A DNA stretch of 64,000 nt. Source: Phytophthora colocasiae. Lineage: Eukaryota; Oomycota; Peronosporomycetes; Peronosporales; Peronosporaceae. The stretch spans positions 372,001 to 436,000 of the forward strand of contig JAGKQI010000098.1 of NCBI GenBank assembly GCA_018806915.1. The letters run 5' to 3'. Each line of letters begins with the position of its first letter. Positions within the stretch are counted from its first letter, which is position 1. Below the pieces are notes generated by a model that worked only from the letters and a program-made list of their open reading frames with translations, searched no databases and was not told the origin of the DNA. The position numbers and the translations under genes were made by a program. Below are positions 1 to 10,500 of the stretch, in pieces.

Positions 1-651
1 TGGAGTGCGACGAACAATTGCCCGATACGATTCCTTGTCCTCCACCTGCATCTTGTGCTCAGATCCACATGCGTACAGTTCATCATACTCAGCGTCAGTC
101 AATACACCAGCTTCCTTTAATTTATCCATCCCGTCGAGACCACGACAATCGTGAAAGACAATCGCAATGTACAGGAACACCAGGCGACGCAGTTCTGTGA
201 AGAATGTGCACTTCTCAAGGACGTCTTGAGGGATTGTCGCCACGGATTGATCGTGTTTTGATGAGTTCTCCGTTGCTGGCTCTTGGACTTCCGCCTCTGT
301 TAATTCTCGCTTGATGGTAGTGCTTACGTACGCGCAACCAGAGCCCACAATGTCCCGTGCAGCCTCTGACAGGGAACCGACAGCTACCACACCCGCTCGC
401 CACTGAGTGAACGCTGAATTCATTCGGAACGACACGATGAGACCCAGAAAGGTGTTAAACACGATGAGCGAGTCGGTGAAGGCGGTTGACTCTCGTGTCG
501 GAACAACAAACGGGTGGTAGTGATTCACGACAGCAACCACGAGAGCTATCAGGGCCATGATGAAAGCTCGCACGGGTGCTTGGCCATTCAACGCGGAGCC
601 ATGCCACCGCATCAAAACTCCCCACAAATGATTCGTGTCGTAGTAGATCAT
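1..651 (-). CDS. Bestrophin-type anion channel, N-terminal part (runs off left edge)
   Basis: An uninterrupted frame runs from an ATG at 651 to base 1 (217 codons, no stop), so the C-terminus lies outside the window. The start reads MIYYDTNHLWG, the usual opening of bestrophin/UPF0187 proteins, followed by LMRWHGSAL. A hydrophobic segment (residues about 30-50) and the family hallmark FRMNSAFTQWRAG (residues about 75-90) follow. Another hydrophobic stretch, LRRLVFLYIAIVFHDCRG, lies near residue 160. Bestrophins are pentameric, often calcium-gated anion channels; which membrane it occupies here cannot be told. No intron is visible in this part. A decayed second copy lies at 1913-2137 on the other strand. 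The family call is firm; the substrate is inference. Confidence 0.8.
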   Translation of the reverse strand, partial: MIYYDTNHLWGVLMRWHGSALNGQAPVRAFIMALIALVVAVVNHYHPFVVPTRESTAFTDSLIVFNTFLGLIVSFRMNSAFTQWRAGVVAVGSLSEAARDIVGSGCAYVSTTIKRELTEAEVQEPATENSSKHDQSVATIPQDVLEKCTFFTELRRLVFLYIAIVFHDCRGLDGMDKLKEAGVLTDAEYDELYACGSEHKMQVEDKESYRAIVRRTP

Positions 652-866
652 CGTAGTAAAGTTTCTGGACTGGGCTTGAGTTCCGCTGGAAGTTTTCAAG
701 ACTGACACAACCACAGCTCACCGCGACGCGAGATAGTCGAACGGGATAAGGACGTATCCCCAGCTGGAAGTCCGCATAGCTCCTGTTCCAGCTGGCACCA
801 AATACTTCGAAACACTCTCGCCACATGCACAAGACAAGACAGTCAAAGCCTTGGCAGGTACTTTGG

Positions 867-1148
867 TATACAACACTATTCTTGAAAAAGCACTGATCAA
901 GCGCTGATTCACCACACTGATCAAGCACAGCTGTATGGGTTGAAGGAGGCTTCCAATGGAAGTCTTCCACTGTGGAATCCACGCGTCGTTCTGGCTACAG
1001 GCACGGATATAGAACACTATTCTTGAAAAAGCACTGATCAAGCGCTGATTCACCACACTGATCAAGCACAGCTGTATGGGTTGAAGGAGGCTTCCAATGG
1101 AAGTCTTCCACTGTGGAATCCACGCGTCGTTCTGGCTACAGGCACGGA
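867..1148. repeat. 141-bp direct tandem duplication (two units)
   Basis: Bases 867-1007 and 1008-1148 are the same 141-bp unit back to back. The only difference I find is at 871/1012 (c versus g). Each unit holds two copies of the short motif ACTGATCAAG. The near identity points to a very recent duplication. It sits just upstream of the bestrophin start at 651. Confidence 0.95.
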
Positions 1149-1170
1149 AAAAATGTCTGCGGGGATGATG

Positions 1171-1198
1171 TCCATACGCATGACTCCATACGCATGAC
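1171..1198. repeat. 14-bp perfect tandem duplication
   Basis: The 14-mer TCCATACGCATGAC occurs at 1171-1184 and again at 1185-1198 without a mismatch, 23 bp beyond the larger 141-bp duplication. This looks like a slippage product. Confidence 0.9.
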
Positions 1199-1592
1199 TG
1201 TCAACCACTCTGGACTGGGAAGCTCATAGTGTGAACCGGGCAACTCCTCTGGATCATGAAGAGGACCCGATCTCTGTTTTGAATGCTCCTTAGATCTGGA
1301 CGCAAACGATATCGGCTCGAAGGAGAAACTACTGCTGATTGGAGAGGAGCTCACGGTGTTGATACGGTCGAGACCACAGTTTTGATTGCAACGATAAGCT
1401 TCGAGTACAGATACATCCGCACCGCGGTGGCATAGATATCAGACAAGTATTGATGTTGATGTCAGGAAAGGCTTATACTTATTATTTGTAGCCATGGATA
1501 AGGAACTCTGAGACGTAGTTGAGACGGAACTAACAGGTATCGATACCTGTATCGATTCTCCAGATCAGATCAAGAACAATCCCCGATTGAAC

Positions 1593-1796
1593 TCATGTAA
1601 GATGCAGAGGTAAGGCTTCATGATTTAGTAATATCGCATTGGATAAACCCTTCGTAGCTGAGCGGATATGATGCACATGTTCTCGTACAGCATCAGGGGA
1701 CAATAACGCACTTAGGCCTCCTCCACGGGCGACAGCAATGGCGAGGTCGCTAGATTGAACACTAGCCATGGGAGATTGGAACAGCGGTGCACGCAT
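1593..1796 (-). pseudogene. Nitronate monooxygenase-like N-terminal fragment
   Basis: The minus-strand frame from ATG 1796 reads MRAPLFQSPMASVQSSDLA and then AVARGGGLSALLSPDA. This is the N-terminal barrel signature of nitronate monooxygenases (2-nitropropane dioxygenases: a PxxQxPMA motif, then AxxxGGLG and a segment before the next strand). The resemblance stops after about 57 residues, near 1625, and the frame ends at 1593. No continuation of the TIM barrel was found in the nearby frames. I read it as a stranded 5' fragment. It could instead be one exon of a gene I failed to assemble, because the bases just before the ATG (CTTAG) could act as a splice acceptor. Confidence 0.5.
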
Positions 1797-1912
1797 CTAA
1801 GTGGTCTATCGAACCTCCTAGTACTTCGACGTCATTGTTGAAAACCTTGCCCAAGCGTCAACTGCACAAGACTCAAGCACTTGTATCTAACAACATGATT
1901 CATGTTGTATGT

Positions 1913-2137
1913 ATGATCTATTTGTGAGGAATTTTGCTCCGCTGGCATGGATCTGCGTTAAATGGTCAGGCCCCAGTAAGAGCGTTTTTCATGGCCCTGA
2001 TAGCGATGATCGTCGCGATCACCAACCACTACCTCCCGTTCGTGGTGTCCACCCGCAACTCGACGGCGTTTACCGACTCAGTGACGGTATTCAACACGCT
2101 CCTGGGCCTTATCACTCGTTCCGGTTGAATTCGGATC
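1913..2137 (+). pseudogene. Decayed bestrophin copy (inverted relative to the intact gene)
   Basis: From ATG 1913 the frame begins M-I-Y as in the intact gene at 651. It has lost about five codons and then shows TGA at 1925-1927 where the intact copy has TGG. After that it matches well: LRWHGSALNGQAPVRAF, a membrane segment, then STAFTDS and LGLI. At about 2113-2118 one base is missing, which shifts the frame; SFRLNS reappears in another frame at 2117-2137 and homology then ends. A deletion, a nonsense codon, a frameshift and a truncation together mark a non-functional copy. Confidence 0.85.
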
Positions 2138-2331
2138 AGGGCCGACTGTCCTCGAACTTAGCTTTAGGGAAACAGCATGAACTCCCCAAGATCACTTATG
2201 TTTCAAAGGGAACGAGAGCAACAATGTCACCGGTGTCGACTACTCGGTGGTTTGCCGTAGATCACCATCTCTTTTCCAAGTGAAAGATATTGTCATTGTG
2301 GTACATGTAGTTAACTTTTTAGATTTTTACC

Positions 2332-5300
2332 TTAGTGAACAAGGTTGTGAATGGTGTTGTCAAACCGACGAGACCAACTTCCCAGACAATCCGCGATGGC
2401 CTTCTGAAGCGATTCAACAGCTTGCTCCTCAGACTGCTCTGGTTTCAGGGTTTGTACGATGTAGTTGATGTCATCACGACCCGTAAGCTCTGGCATATCA
2501 GCAGGCACCATGAGAAGGAGCAATGATACTAGCAGGTGCATGTGCTGACGGAGCACATTGTACGCGATGCTAGAAATATCAAGGAACAGACGAAAGTCTT
2601 TTCCCTCGGTGCCGCCCATGACGTATGCCATTTCTTTGGTGAATACAAAAGGTGAGCGCTCGCGTGCCATACCCATCTACAAATGCGTAATAACCGCGAG
2701 TTTAGCAAAGCAAACTTGAAAACAGCTAACGTCAAGGACACTTACACTGTACTTCAGGTGGCCCAGGAAGTGGCCAAAGTCGATGTGGAAATATCGACCA
2801 GCCGAAGAAATCTGTAAATGTGTACAAATGAGTGACATCTTCAATGATCGATTGCAGCTCGGCCGTTAAAACGTACCATTATGTTGTCATTGTGGCGATC
2901 TCCAATTCCAAGGACGTACGTGGCAATACAGTAGCCTGCACAGGAGCGTGTAAACAAGTTTACCGAGGCTTTGTGGCTCTTAGCGTCCGGGTTATTTGCA
3001 TGAATCCATTCCGCGAAAATCGGATCCTTAAACGAGCCCAGAAATCCACCACGCTTGTGCACGTCTGCAGTCGTGACCGAGTTGGGCACAATCTGAAGAA
3101 TTCCTGTCATCGGCGACGTAGCCACACACTTGTACGGCTCCATGGCCAAATCTAAGCCTTCTTCACGCCACATTTCGTCCATAAGACGGATCAACTGCAG
3201 CGTTAAGCAATCCTGACGCACATCATCACCAGCCTTGAACATCACCGTAACAGGATCGCCACCCTCTTCGGCGTTCTCAAACACAAGCCACAACGGCTTC
3301 TTCGCCGAATCCATCACACGACACTTGCTCACGATAATCTTTCCCACTTCAATACGAGGGTCAAGGGGAAGCTGGAAAGAGCCCGGCAAAAGCTCATTCA
3401 ACGCCTCTAGGCCCTGCTGCATCGCTCGCTTCATCTCAGCTGCACCGTCTTTCTTCTTCGCCTTCACGCTCTGGCAAATACGTTCCAACATGCCTCCTTC
3501 TGAGAAAAGCTTATCCTGCAGTTTCAGAATAGCTCGCATCTTCGAGCTGCAAACATCCAGATAAGCGTTCAAGATCGTGCCGTATCGCTCGCGGTACTGG
3601 TCGTTGTGTGCTTCCACCTTCATGCTCCAGAAGAGGTCAAAACCAATCTGGTTCGGATTCTTAATCGCGCGCTCAATGAGCATCAGAACTAACGGAGAGG
3701 CGTGGTGATTCTCGTACTTGATGGCCTGGACAAGCTGTGGCAAGAAATAGCTAAAGGTCGTGTCAGCCATCTGGCCCAGTTTCTTCACTGCAAATGTACG
3801 AACTCCTTCATGAGCAAATTCACCATTGAGAAGCTCGATGTACGCGGCTTGGTGATCAGGATCAGCCCAACGAGGTAACAAAGCCAACGCCTCCTCCGTC
3901 TCAACAGGGTCGTCCCAGTGAACACAACTAAGTACACGAGGCAGTGCTGGAAAGGTATCGATCAACTCCTCTCGATACGTCCACAATTGCGTCTTCTGGT
4001 AGGGACTGAAGCTGTACAGTGGATCCAATAGAATGAGTTTGCGGAGGTCTTTGAGACACGAATCTCGCTGGTTGGAGCTGTCGCTGCTGTATGATCCAGA
4101 GTGGCGTCGTTGTTTTGATGAAACACTTAGTCTGCTGATGTGGTCACTTACACTGTTTGCACGTGGGCTTTCTTCCATGAGCAGTACGTCACCGTTGTTC
4201 GACTCTCCAAACGTAATAGTGTCGCTGAACACAGATCCATTGCTGGCAACCGCCTGGATTGCAAGCATCCACGCCTCGCGAGACTGTTTCGTGTCAGCCG
4301 ACATAATGTACTCACGTGAAGAACCCATCGCTCGCACCTTGAAGCACCACGTTTGCCGAACTCTCCGTGTACCGCTGTTCACTGGAGCTGTCGTGAACGT
4401 TTGATTCATGTCGTCTGCCGTGCTGACGGAACAATTCTTTAATGAAATCTGCTTCCGAGCAGCCGTTTGGTCGTCAGCATAACTCAGAGAACACGAACTC
4501 TGATCCACAATAAACCACCGACGTCGCCACCTAGTCAAGGCTTTATAATTTCCAACCTTTCTAAGCCACCCTTCCTTGTGAAGCATGTTGGACCTGCTTG
4601 ACTGCACGATACTTCCTCGATGCGGACGAATACTGGATGCCTGCAAGTTGGTGTCACTCCAGTCGAACATGACAGGAGCATCAAATTTGCAGAACTCAAC
4701 GTGGACTAACGGCTCGTTCGGAAGGGCTACGTGGGGCACTGGTCCTTGGATGCAAGAATGTAAGTTATTTAGCATGCGAACGTATGATGGCCCTTGGACA
4801 AGCATCCCGTCGACTTCAAAAGCATTAATTCCGGTCACCAGCATTTTTTCTTCTTGCCCGTTTGATCTCGGGCCGCCAATAACCTTCTTGATGCCAACCA
4901 CCGTCAATTCCACGCGCATTGTGCGCGTCAAGTCACAAATGTCAAGGTTGAATTTGTGCCAAACTGGGTTGTTCCATTCTGCAAAAAGCAGATCGTTTTG
5001 TTGAGCCTTCAGACGGACATCCGCCGTGTCTATGACTGCGTTTTCCAGCAACTGACCGCCGTCGTAGAGAGCAGCACGAACCAATACGCTAGCGCTGACC
5101 AGCTCCACTCGATTGATATTGGCGGCTTCACTTGTTCTCTTTAGTTCACAAGTAGTGCGTGGAATATTGAGTACGCGGTGAATCCGAATTGTAAATGGCT
5201 CTTGAACCACTACGCTAGGAATTGGCGCTTTCGGACATGGTTGGGACTGGTCCCAGTCCACTTCCCCTAGTGTCGTCATTTGAAGCGTTGTAGACCTCTC

Positions 5301-6512
5301 CGTTTCCATGGCTTCATCAAGTTGATTCGAGCTCTTGGTCACTCTCGGATCCCCAGCAAGCTGCAGGTTGTTGCGAATACTAAGATTCAGCATCGCTGTT
5401 TCACGAATGATCGACTTGTGAACTACTGTGAGCCTGATAGTTTTCTTCGTCAGAAGACATTCACGCACGTGAACGTACTCGTTCAAAATCCTGTAGCGAT
5501 CGATCATGTAGTCCCGGAATCCTGTGATCTTCAGCAAATACTCAGTTGGATCGTACGGCTTCAACGGAGCTGCATCCAGTGCCTGGTTATAGCAGTTGAA
5601 AATATGCTCCACGATCTCACCGACTGTATCACTGGTAGTCACCGCCATCCTCACATCTGTAATAGCTTGAGCATTCACCTCTCTCAGCTGGAACTGCCTT
5701 TTGTAGATAACGTGGATAGCGTTGAATTTCACCACTCCACACAAAGCTTTAATCCATCGATGATACTCGCTCTCTGACTCAGCAGCCAGCACCCATGTCC
5801 TTGCTGTCGTAACCAGTAAGAACCCATAAGGCTCCGACCGATTGTCCATAGGCTGCAACGACGATACTTTGTCCAGATCAATAAATCCTCGTTCGTAAGC
5901 TTTCTTCTCGTCTCTACTGAGCGGGATGCCGTGTTTCTCCGGTTTCTTCTTGTAGTAAGACATCACACTGCCATCTAGCTCCATGTATCGTTTCTTAAAG
6001 GCTCGAATGCCCTCTCCTCGTTTCCTTAAGAGTCCACTCGTAAGCTTCGAAGTGACAGCATGAGATACCTGATGCTGCGAGATGATGAGCGCAGCAGGGA
6101 TTCTAGCCACACAGTTAAGAAACTGCGGTGTATCCAGCGCGAACTTGCTCTGGTTCTTATGGGCCACCCAGTCTCCGTCCTCCACACGGAACTCCGGCGT
6201 ATTAGCTCGTACTTCCAAGTCAGTAGGGGAAATCTCCGCGTGCGCTTGTTTGAGCACTTGTCCCACGGCCGATCGGAAGTGTAGAGACTCCTTGCAGTGG
6301 TACAGACCTGGTACTGGCTGCCAGCGCAATCCGTCCGAGCTCCTTCCGGCTCCAGCTAAAGGGTTCATACTCGCAAAGGACGGCACAGAGCTGTCCACGT
6401 TGTTGAAGGCTTTGCTGCCCTCGTACGCCGCGTAGCACGAGGACAGCGACGCGGAGCTGCTCGAGTCCAGGGAGCTGCGGCTCGAGAGCGTCGACGCGCG
6501 GCTGTTGATCAT
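2332..6512 (-). CDS. Class I-like phosphoinositide 3-kinase with two PH domains (paralogue A)
   Basis: Predicted 1,348 residues from three exons: 6512-2877, 2811-2746 and 2676-2332. The introns (2876-2812, 2745-2677) have GT..AG ends and keep phase. Order: low-complexity Ser-rich N-terminus, PH1 (about 160-265), Ras-binding-like domain (about 270-370, EYLLKITGFRDYMIDR), C2 (about 440-620), PH2 (about 640-755), PIK helical domain (about 820-1000) and kinase domain. Catalytic D-R-H-N-D is at about 1205-1209 and DFG at 1223-1225. A second PH between C2 and helical domains is not found in animal class I enzymes. PI3Ks phosphorylate the 3-OH of inositol lipids at membranes; a Ras-binding domain suggests control by a small GTPase. 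The activation loop (KYSMGMARERSPF) lacks several basic residues present in paralogue B, so its lipid preference may differ. Tracts near the helical/kinase junction are almost identical to paralogue B at 11339-15457. Confidence 0.88.
3115..3840 (-). repeat. Near-identical tract shared with PI3K paralogue B (inverted copy)
   Basis: Read on the minus strand, position p here corresponds to 17911-p in paralogue B. Bases 3166-3512 match 14399-14745 with one mismatch (3270), including 242 identical bases at 3271-3512. Bases 3721-3840 match 14071-14190 with one mismatch. A patch near 3686-3720 and everything outside the interval is clearly diverged, at synonymous sites too. This mosaic fits gene conversion between inverted copies. 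Confidence 0.85.
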
Positions 6513-6961
6513 GGCCGTCGTTGGTCGCTTCTTCTCTTTGGTGGTAAAATGGAGAGTGATGGTGGGAGGCGGCTAAGCTTTTTTTTCTGTATGAACCCAT
6601 TGAAGGCGACCTTTGGGTGCATCCCTGTTAAAAGCGATCATTTTACTTTCTATAGAGGTATTTTGTTGAGGAAGTGATTTTAGTACGTGGATATGAAATT
6701 GATGCGGAAACGTTGTTATATGTGATACTGTCTAGTGTGCCTTTGCTGCAGAGGTTTGCATCTTGCACATGTGGAGGACGCTATGTGCCATTCATTTGTC
6801 AATCAAGTTAAAGTTGTTGCAAATCCCGATCTTTGCAAATGCACTCCAACGCTGTACAGAATAACACAAAGGATCCGCCACAATATGGCAAGTATCTGCA
6901 CCGGCAAGTTACTGGAATTTCATCATGTTGACAAATTCCTATTGCATCCACTCTATCGTCC
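6513..6961. other. Intergenic: 5' region of PI3K A and 3' flank of the CCDC81-like gene
   Basis: Both neighbours are on the minus strand, so this 449-bp stretch should carry the promoter of PI3K A and the 3'UTR of the next gene. I see no coding resemblance and no clear initiator motif. Confidence 0.5.
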
Positions 6962-8576
6962 TCAATCTCCGCAGACCGAACGAATGTCGAATCCCACAGA
7001 GTATTTATCTTCTTGTCTGGGTGGAGGTGCCACGGGTTTCGGCAGCATCGGGAAGTGATCTCGCGCAGACATTACGATAGCTTTTCCGTCGCGATAGATC
7101 CGTTCAGCAGCTTTCTGCTTTTTGCGCACTTCCACCAGCCTCTTCATTCCGCTATCGCGATTCCATGAGCCAGTCAGGACTTTTCGGAGCTCATCGCGAT
7201 CACGAATCTTCTTCTGTTCGATTGTCTCTAACTCGTTGCGCACTCGCCGTAAAAATTGCTGGTCATCCTGCAACAGCTTCTGCTTCATTTGGACTCGCTC
7301 CTGTTCCTTGCGAGAGATTTGATCCTGTAACTGGTACTTAAGCTTGTCCTTGACGCGGTTCAGATAGCATTGGTCGTCAAAACCTTGCCGCGTATGTTCG
7401 CTTTCGCAGAAGAATGTGCAGGCCGTCGGGTCGATCGACTCTCGCTCTTGTTTTTCGCTTGCGAGCACATTCTTCCGGTGCTGCATTTGTGATCGTATGT
7501 GGCGCTGAAGGTCTTCCGCACGCAGCCGTCGCATTTTGTTTTCCAGCGCCACCGTATCCAAGTCACGTTGTTGCTGTAATTGCACGTCTAATGCATATTT
7601 CGCCTCCAAATCCACGTCCTTTGCTAGCTTTGAGATGAGTCGTTTGAAGGCAGACTCCATGACTCGATCCTTGGCCGAGTGTTCACTTGAGGCTGAGCCT
7701 GGGGACAGCAACGCATCATACATGTGCAACTCCTCCTCGATGCTTATATCAGCGCCAATGATGTTTTCAGGGTCACTGCGGTTCGTTGGGAGTGCTTCCT
7801 GATCGTCGGTAGAGAAAACGATGCTCGAAGTGGCGGATCGAATTGAACTTTCGTTCTTATCAGGAGATGGAAATGCTTCATTGTAGTCGATTGCGTCTTC
7901 AGGCGAGATATCAAAGTCATCCAGGTTGCCCAATGTAGACAGCGGACTACCGATCATCGAGCGTGTAATTTTATCTTCGAATGATCGTGGGAACCTCAAT
8001 GGGTCGAAAAGCATCGAGACGCAACGGTTCTTGGCAATCAAGCGGCCAAAGTTAAAGGCAATTGACACTGGGACCCCAGTACTTGCCACCATCCCGATCT
8101 TCTGCAGCATGTCACGAATTGCGCAGAATACGATGTCCTTGATTAAATTGTGCGAGAACTTGATGGCAATCTTGGTGAAGTTGATATCTTCAAGGGATGC
8201 GAGGTTAGCACCGGGAAGTGGTAGTCGTTTCTGTGAGAGGCCGTACGTCTTGATAAACGTGTCTGAAAGGAAGAAAGCGGGTCGCAACTTTGGCTGGTTA
8301 CGCGAATTCGTGAATGTCTCCCACGTGATTGTTGCGAACGTGGCAATGTGAACACCCTGGAAGCAAGCGCGGTCAATACACGCAAAGATATACGATCGCT
8401 GAAGTAGGATGTTGCTGAGGCCGTACCTTGCCCTTATTGAAGCGCGACTCAATCCAGTCGTTGAAAGCTCGCCAAACATCTTCAAGCGTCTCTCTCTTCT
8501 TATCAGCAGCACCTTTTGTGCGCGATAACCGGGAACTGCAGTCGTTGAGTAAGTGATTGAGCGTATACAACGACAT
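6962..8576 (-). CDS. CCDC81-like protein with two HU-type domains and coiled coil
   Basis: Two exons, 8576-8427 and 8356-6962, flank a 70-bp intron (GTACGG..CCAG) and give 514 residues. ATG 8576 was chosen because the first exon (MSLYTLNHLL..) supplies the start of the first HU-like fold, LEDVWRAFNDWIE, which joins in phase to GKGVHIATFATITW. A second HU-like unit follows (about residues 105-190, SIAFNFGRLIAKNRCVSMLF). The C-terminal half is charged and coiled-coil forming (repeated Q/E/K/R-rich heptads, about 290-480). CCDC81 proteins carry tandem eukaryotic HU domains and are linked to centrosomes and cilia. That would suit an organism with flagellated zoospores, but the localisation is inference. 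The family call rests on the GVHI and NFGRLI..V.M.F patterns and the paired layout. Confidence 0.7.
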
Positions 8577-9402
8577 TATAACAACAAGAGTATGGTTTGG
8601 TTTGCAAGTGGCAACCGCTTGACAAGGAGCACCACGCTCTTCAACTTGCGTTACTATTCTTGGGGCACACAAGAATATCGTACCAGCATCAGACCCCAAT
8701 GACTAAGCACACATCCACTTCCTCATGCTCCAAAGATCCATCATACTACCGTAGTAGCGTGCGAGAATAAATCCCGCTTGTATGGTTATGTCACACGACT
8801 TCAGGCTGGAAGAAAATGTTCTTGTATCCACTTTTCGGCCACACACGAGAAATGCTCTCGTACTCGTACTAAATGGCCAGCACTTGTAGCGTAAGGCGTT
8901 GTGACATGGCAATCTCGGACGACTCCATCATCATGCTGCAGCCAACCTCAGTGAACATGGTCACGCGTTCAAGCGGCTTCAACCAGCGGACCTTGCGGCG
9001 TCTCTGCGTGCTGTCTCCTTTGGTCGTTCTGGGCGGGGAATGGATTGCATGGTCGTCCTCCAAGTCGTCGCGCTCAGTCAGAACATCATCATCAAGGTGC
9101 GTCTCCTAACCGATGTTTTGTGCACAGCCACAAAGGCCCACGCTGACCTCGCAGACGGTGACGGTGGACCAGCGTGCGCACTTCTTCATGTCGGTCTACT
9201 AGGCAGAGTCGGTAGGCGACTGGTAATGGAACGGTGAACGCCAGTCATTCGGCAGGACATGATGCTCGAGACAACCATCGCGCAGAAAGTATGAGAAGTG
9301 AACTGTAAACCTAATACAAGGCGAGACGTCGCCTATCCTGAACTATCCGTTTTATTTGATGGTATTCGTCGAAAACACTAGACATGAAGCTACCCGATGT
9401 CA
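8577..9402. other. Unresolved interval with a weak minus-strand coding candidate
   Basis: No recognisable gene. A minus-strand model could be drawn from ATG 9189 (exons 9189-9148 and 9105-8869, 92 residues), but its intron would be only 42 bp and the product resembles nothing I know. The stretch 9300-9400 is A/T-richer and holds an AATAAAA-like string on the minus strand just after the ankyrin gene stop. It is probably that gene's 3' end. Confidence 0.3.
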
Positions 9403-10500
9403 TTATACGACCGGCGCCAGCTGCAACGGTCTAGATTGCGCGCTGCAACGTCCGTCGCGCGTTGCTCGTGCAGCCCCAGCAGGAATTTCAACGCTCAAGT
9501 CGGCGACGTTGATCGGGAGCTGCACAGTCACCACATACAGATCTGTGCGCAACATCGAGAAGGTGGTGACTACGCAGCCGTCGCTAACTGTGATGTCCTC
9601 CATTGTGAACTCAGTTACAGGCTCGCTGAAGTGGATCTGTACGCGGAGTCGACGAGTTTCGCTAGCTGTACCAGCAACAGTAGAAGATCCCGATGCGGAG
9701 TGCTTGCTGTCGTCCAGCCGCAGGACGACTTGAGGACAGGCATTGCCTGCACCAAAAATGCGCAGTGAGCTCCATACAGCCATACAGCGCGGTGCGTAGC
9801 ACATGTACAGAATTGCTAACCTTGAAGGAGCGACCGCACCTTCATGCGGTCGACGGTGTCGGAGGAAGCGAAGCCGGCTACGTCGATCGGCCGTTGTCCG
9901 TTGCACAGCAGATCCCTACGCCAACATACCACAATTCACGAATCTGCTGGCATTGGTTAGCAAGAAGATTGACGCACGTACTTGTCGGCGCCACGGCTCA
10001 GCAACAACCTCACAACTCTGTGGCGGCCGAAGAAGCTGGCGATGTACAGTGCTGTTCTCTGGCATTCCACCTTCAGTTTAGCACCCGCCGTCGCACATGA
10101 TTTTCTCTGCAGGTACTGTAGTTGCTCCAAACCTGGTTGTTGCCCTGCCAACCCAAACAACCTGTTAGAAATCCTGAGTTCTTCTCGCCATGCACCTTGT
10201 CAAACACTTACGAAGATCTATTCAGGTAATAAACCACAGATTTAAGGGGGCATTTTAGCCCACACCCATGAGGCCTTGGCTTGATACAAAAAATTAACTG
10301 TTCTCTTGAGCACCCACCTTAGTGTAAACAGCTTCAGGATGTTCGGCGATGTAGCGCTGCACTTTGTCCACTTGATTGTCCCGAATCGCGCAGTAGAAGC
10401 CATCAACTGATAACGTACCCTGCTTGTATTGGCTACTACTGCCGTATTTGCAGCTCCACCACTGCATATTGCGCGAGCAAAGCGGTGGTGGCGCGTTCAT
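9403..10500 (-). CDS. Small ankyrin-repeat protein with a bacterial Ig-like domain
   Basis: Four exons, 10500-10318, 10115-9982, 9915-9821 and 9746-9403, join in phase (intron donors GTGGGT, GTACGT, GTTAGC; acceptors CTACAG, CGTAG, GTGCAG) to 251 residues. The N-terminal half carries ankyrin units: DGFYCAIRDNQVDKVQRYI, then TALYIASFFGRHRVVRLLL and the half unit GQRPIDVAGFAS. The C-terminal half has the signature of bacterial Ig-like (Big) domains: HFSEPVTEFTMEDITVSDG and later VEIPAGAA. Such Big domains are typical of bacterial surface proteins; fusion to ankyrin repeats in a spliced eukaryotic gene is odd. There is no signal peptide or membrane segment. The start could also be the second Met (residue 12). 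The first intron acceptor is the least certain, since TGCAG seven codons later is also in phase... either choice changes only a few residues. Function unknown. Confidence 0.65.

Larger units (their letters stand above)
652..1912. other. Gene-poor interval rich in tandem duplications and gene debris
   Basis: This interval upstream of the bestrophin gene holds a 141-bp tandem duplication, a 14-bp tandem duplication and a nitronate-monooxygenase-like fragment, listed separately. The short open frames here change phase through the duplicated sequence and show no family resemblance. The bestrophin promoter should lie in the part nearest 651. Confidence 0.5.

Noticed and set aside
8869..9189. Possible two-exon minus-strand gene of 92 codons
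   Set aside because: It would need a 42-bp intron and encodes nothing recognisable. Not strong enough to list as a gene.
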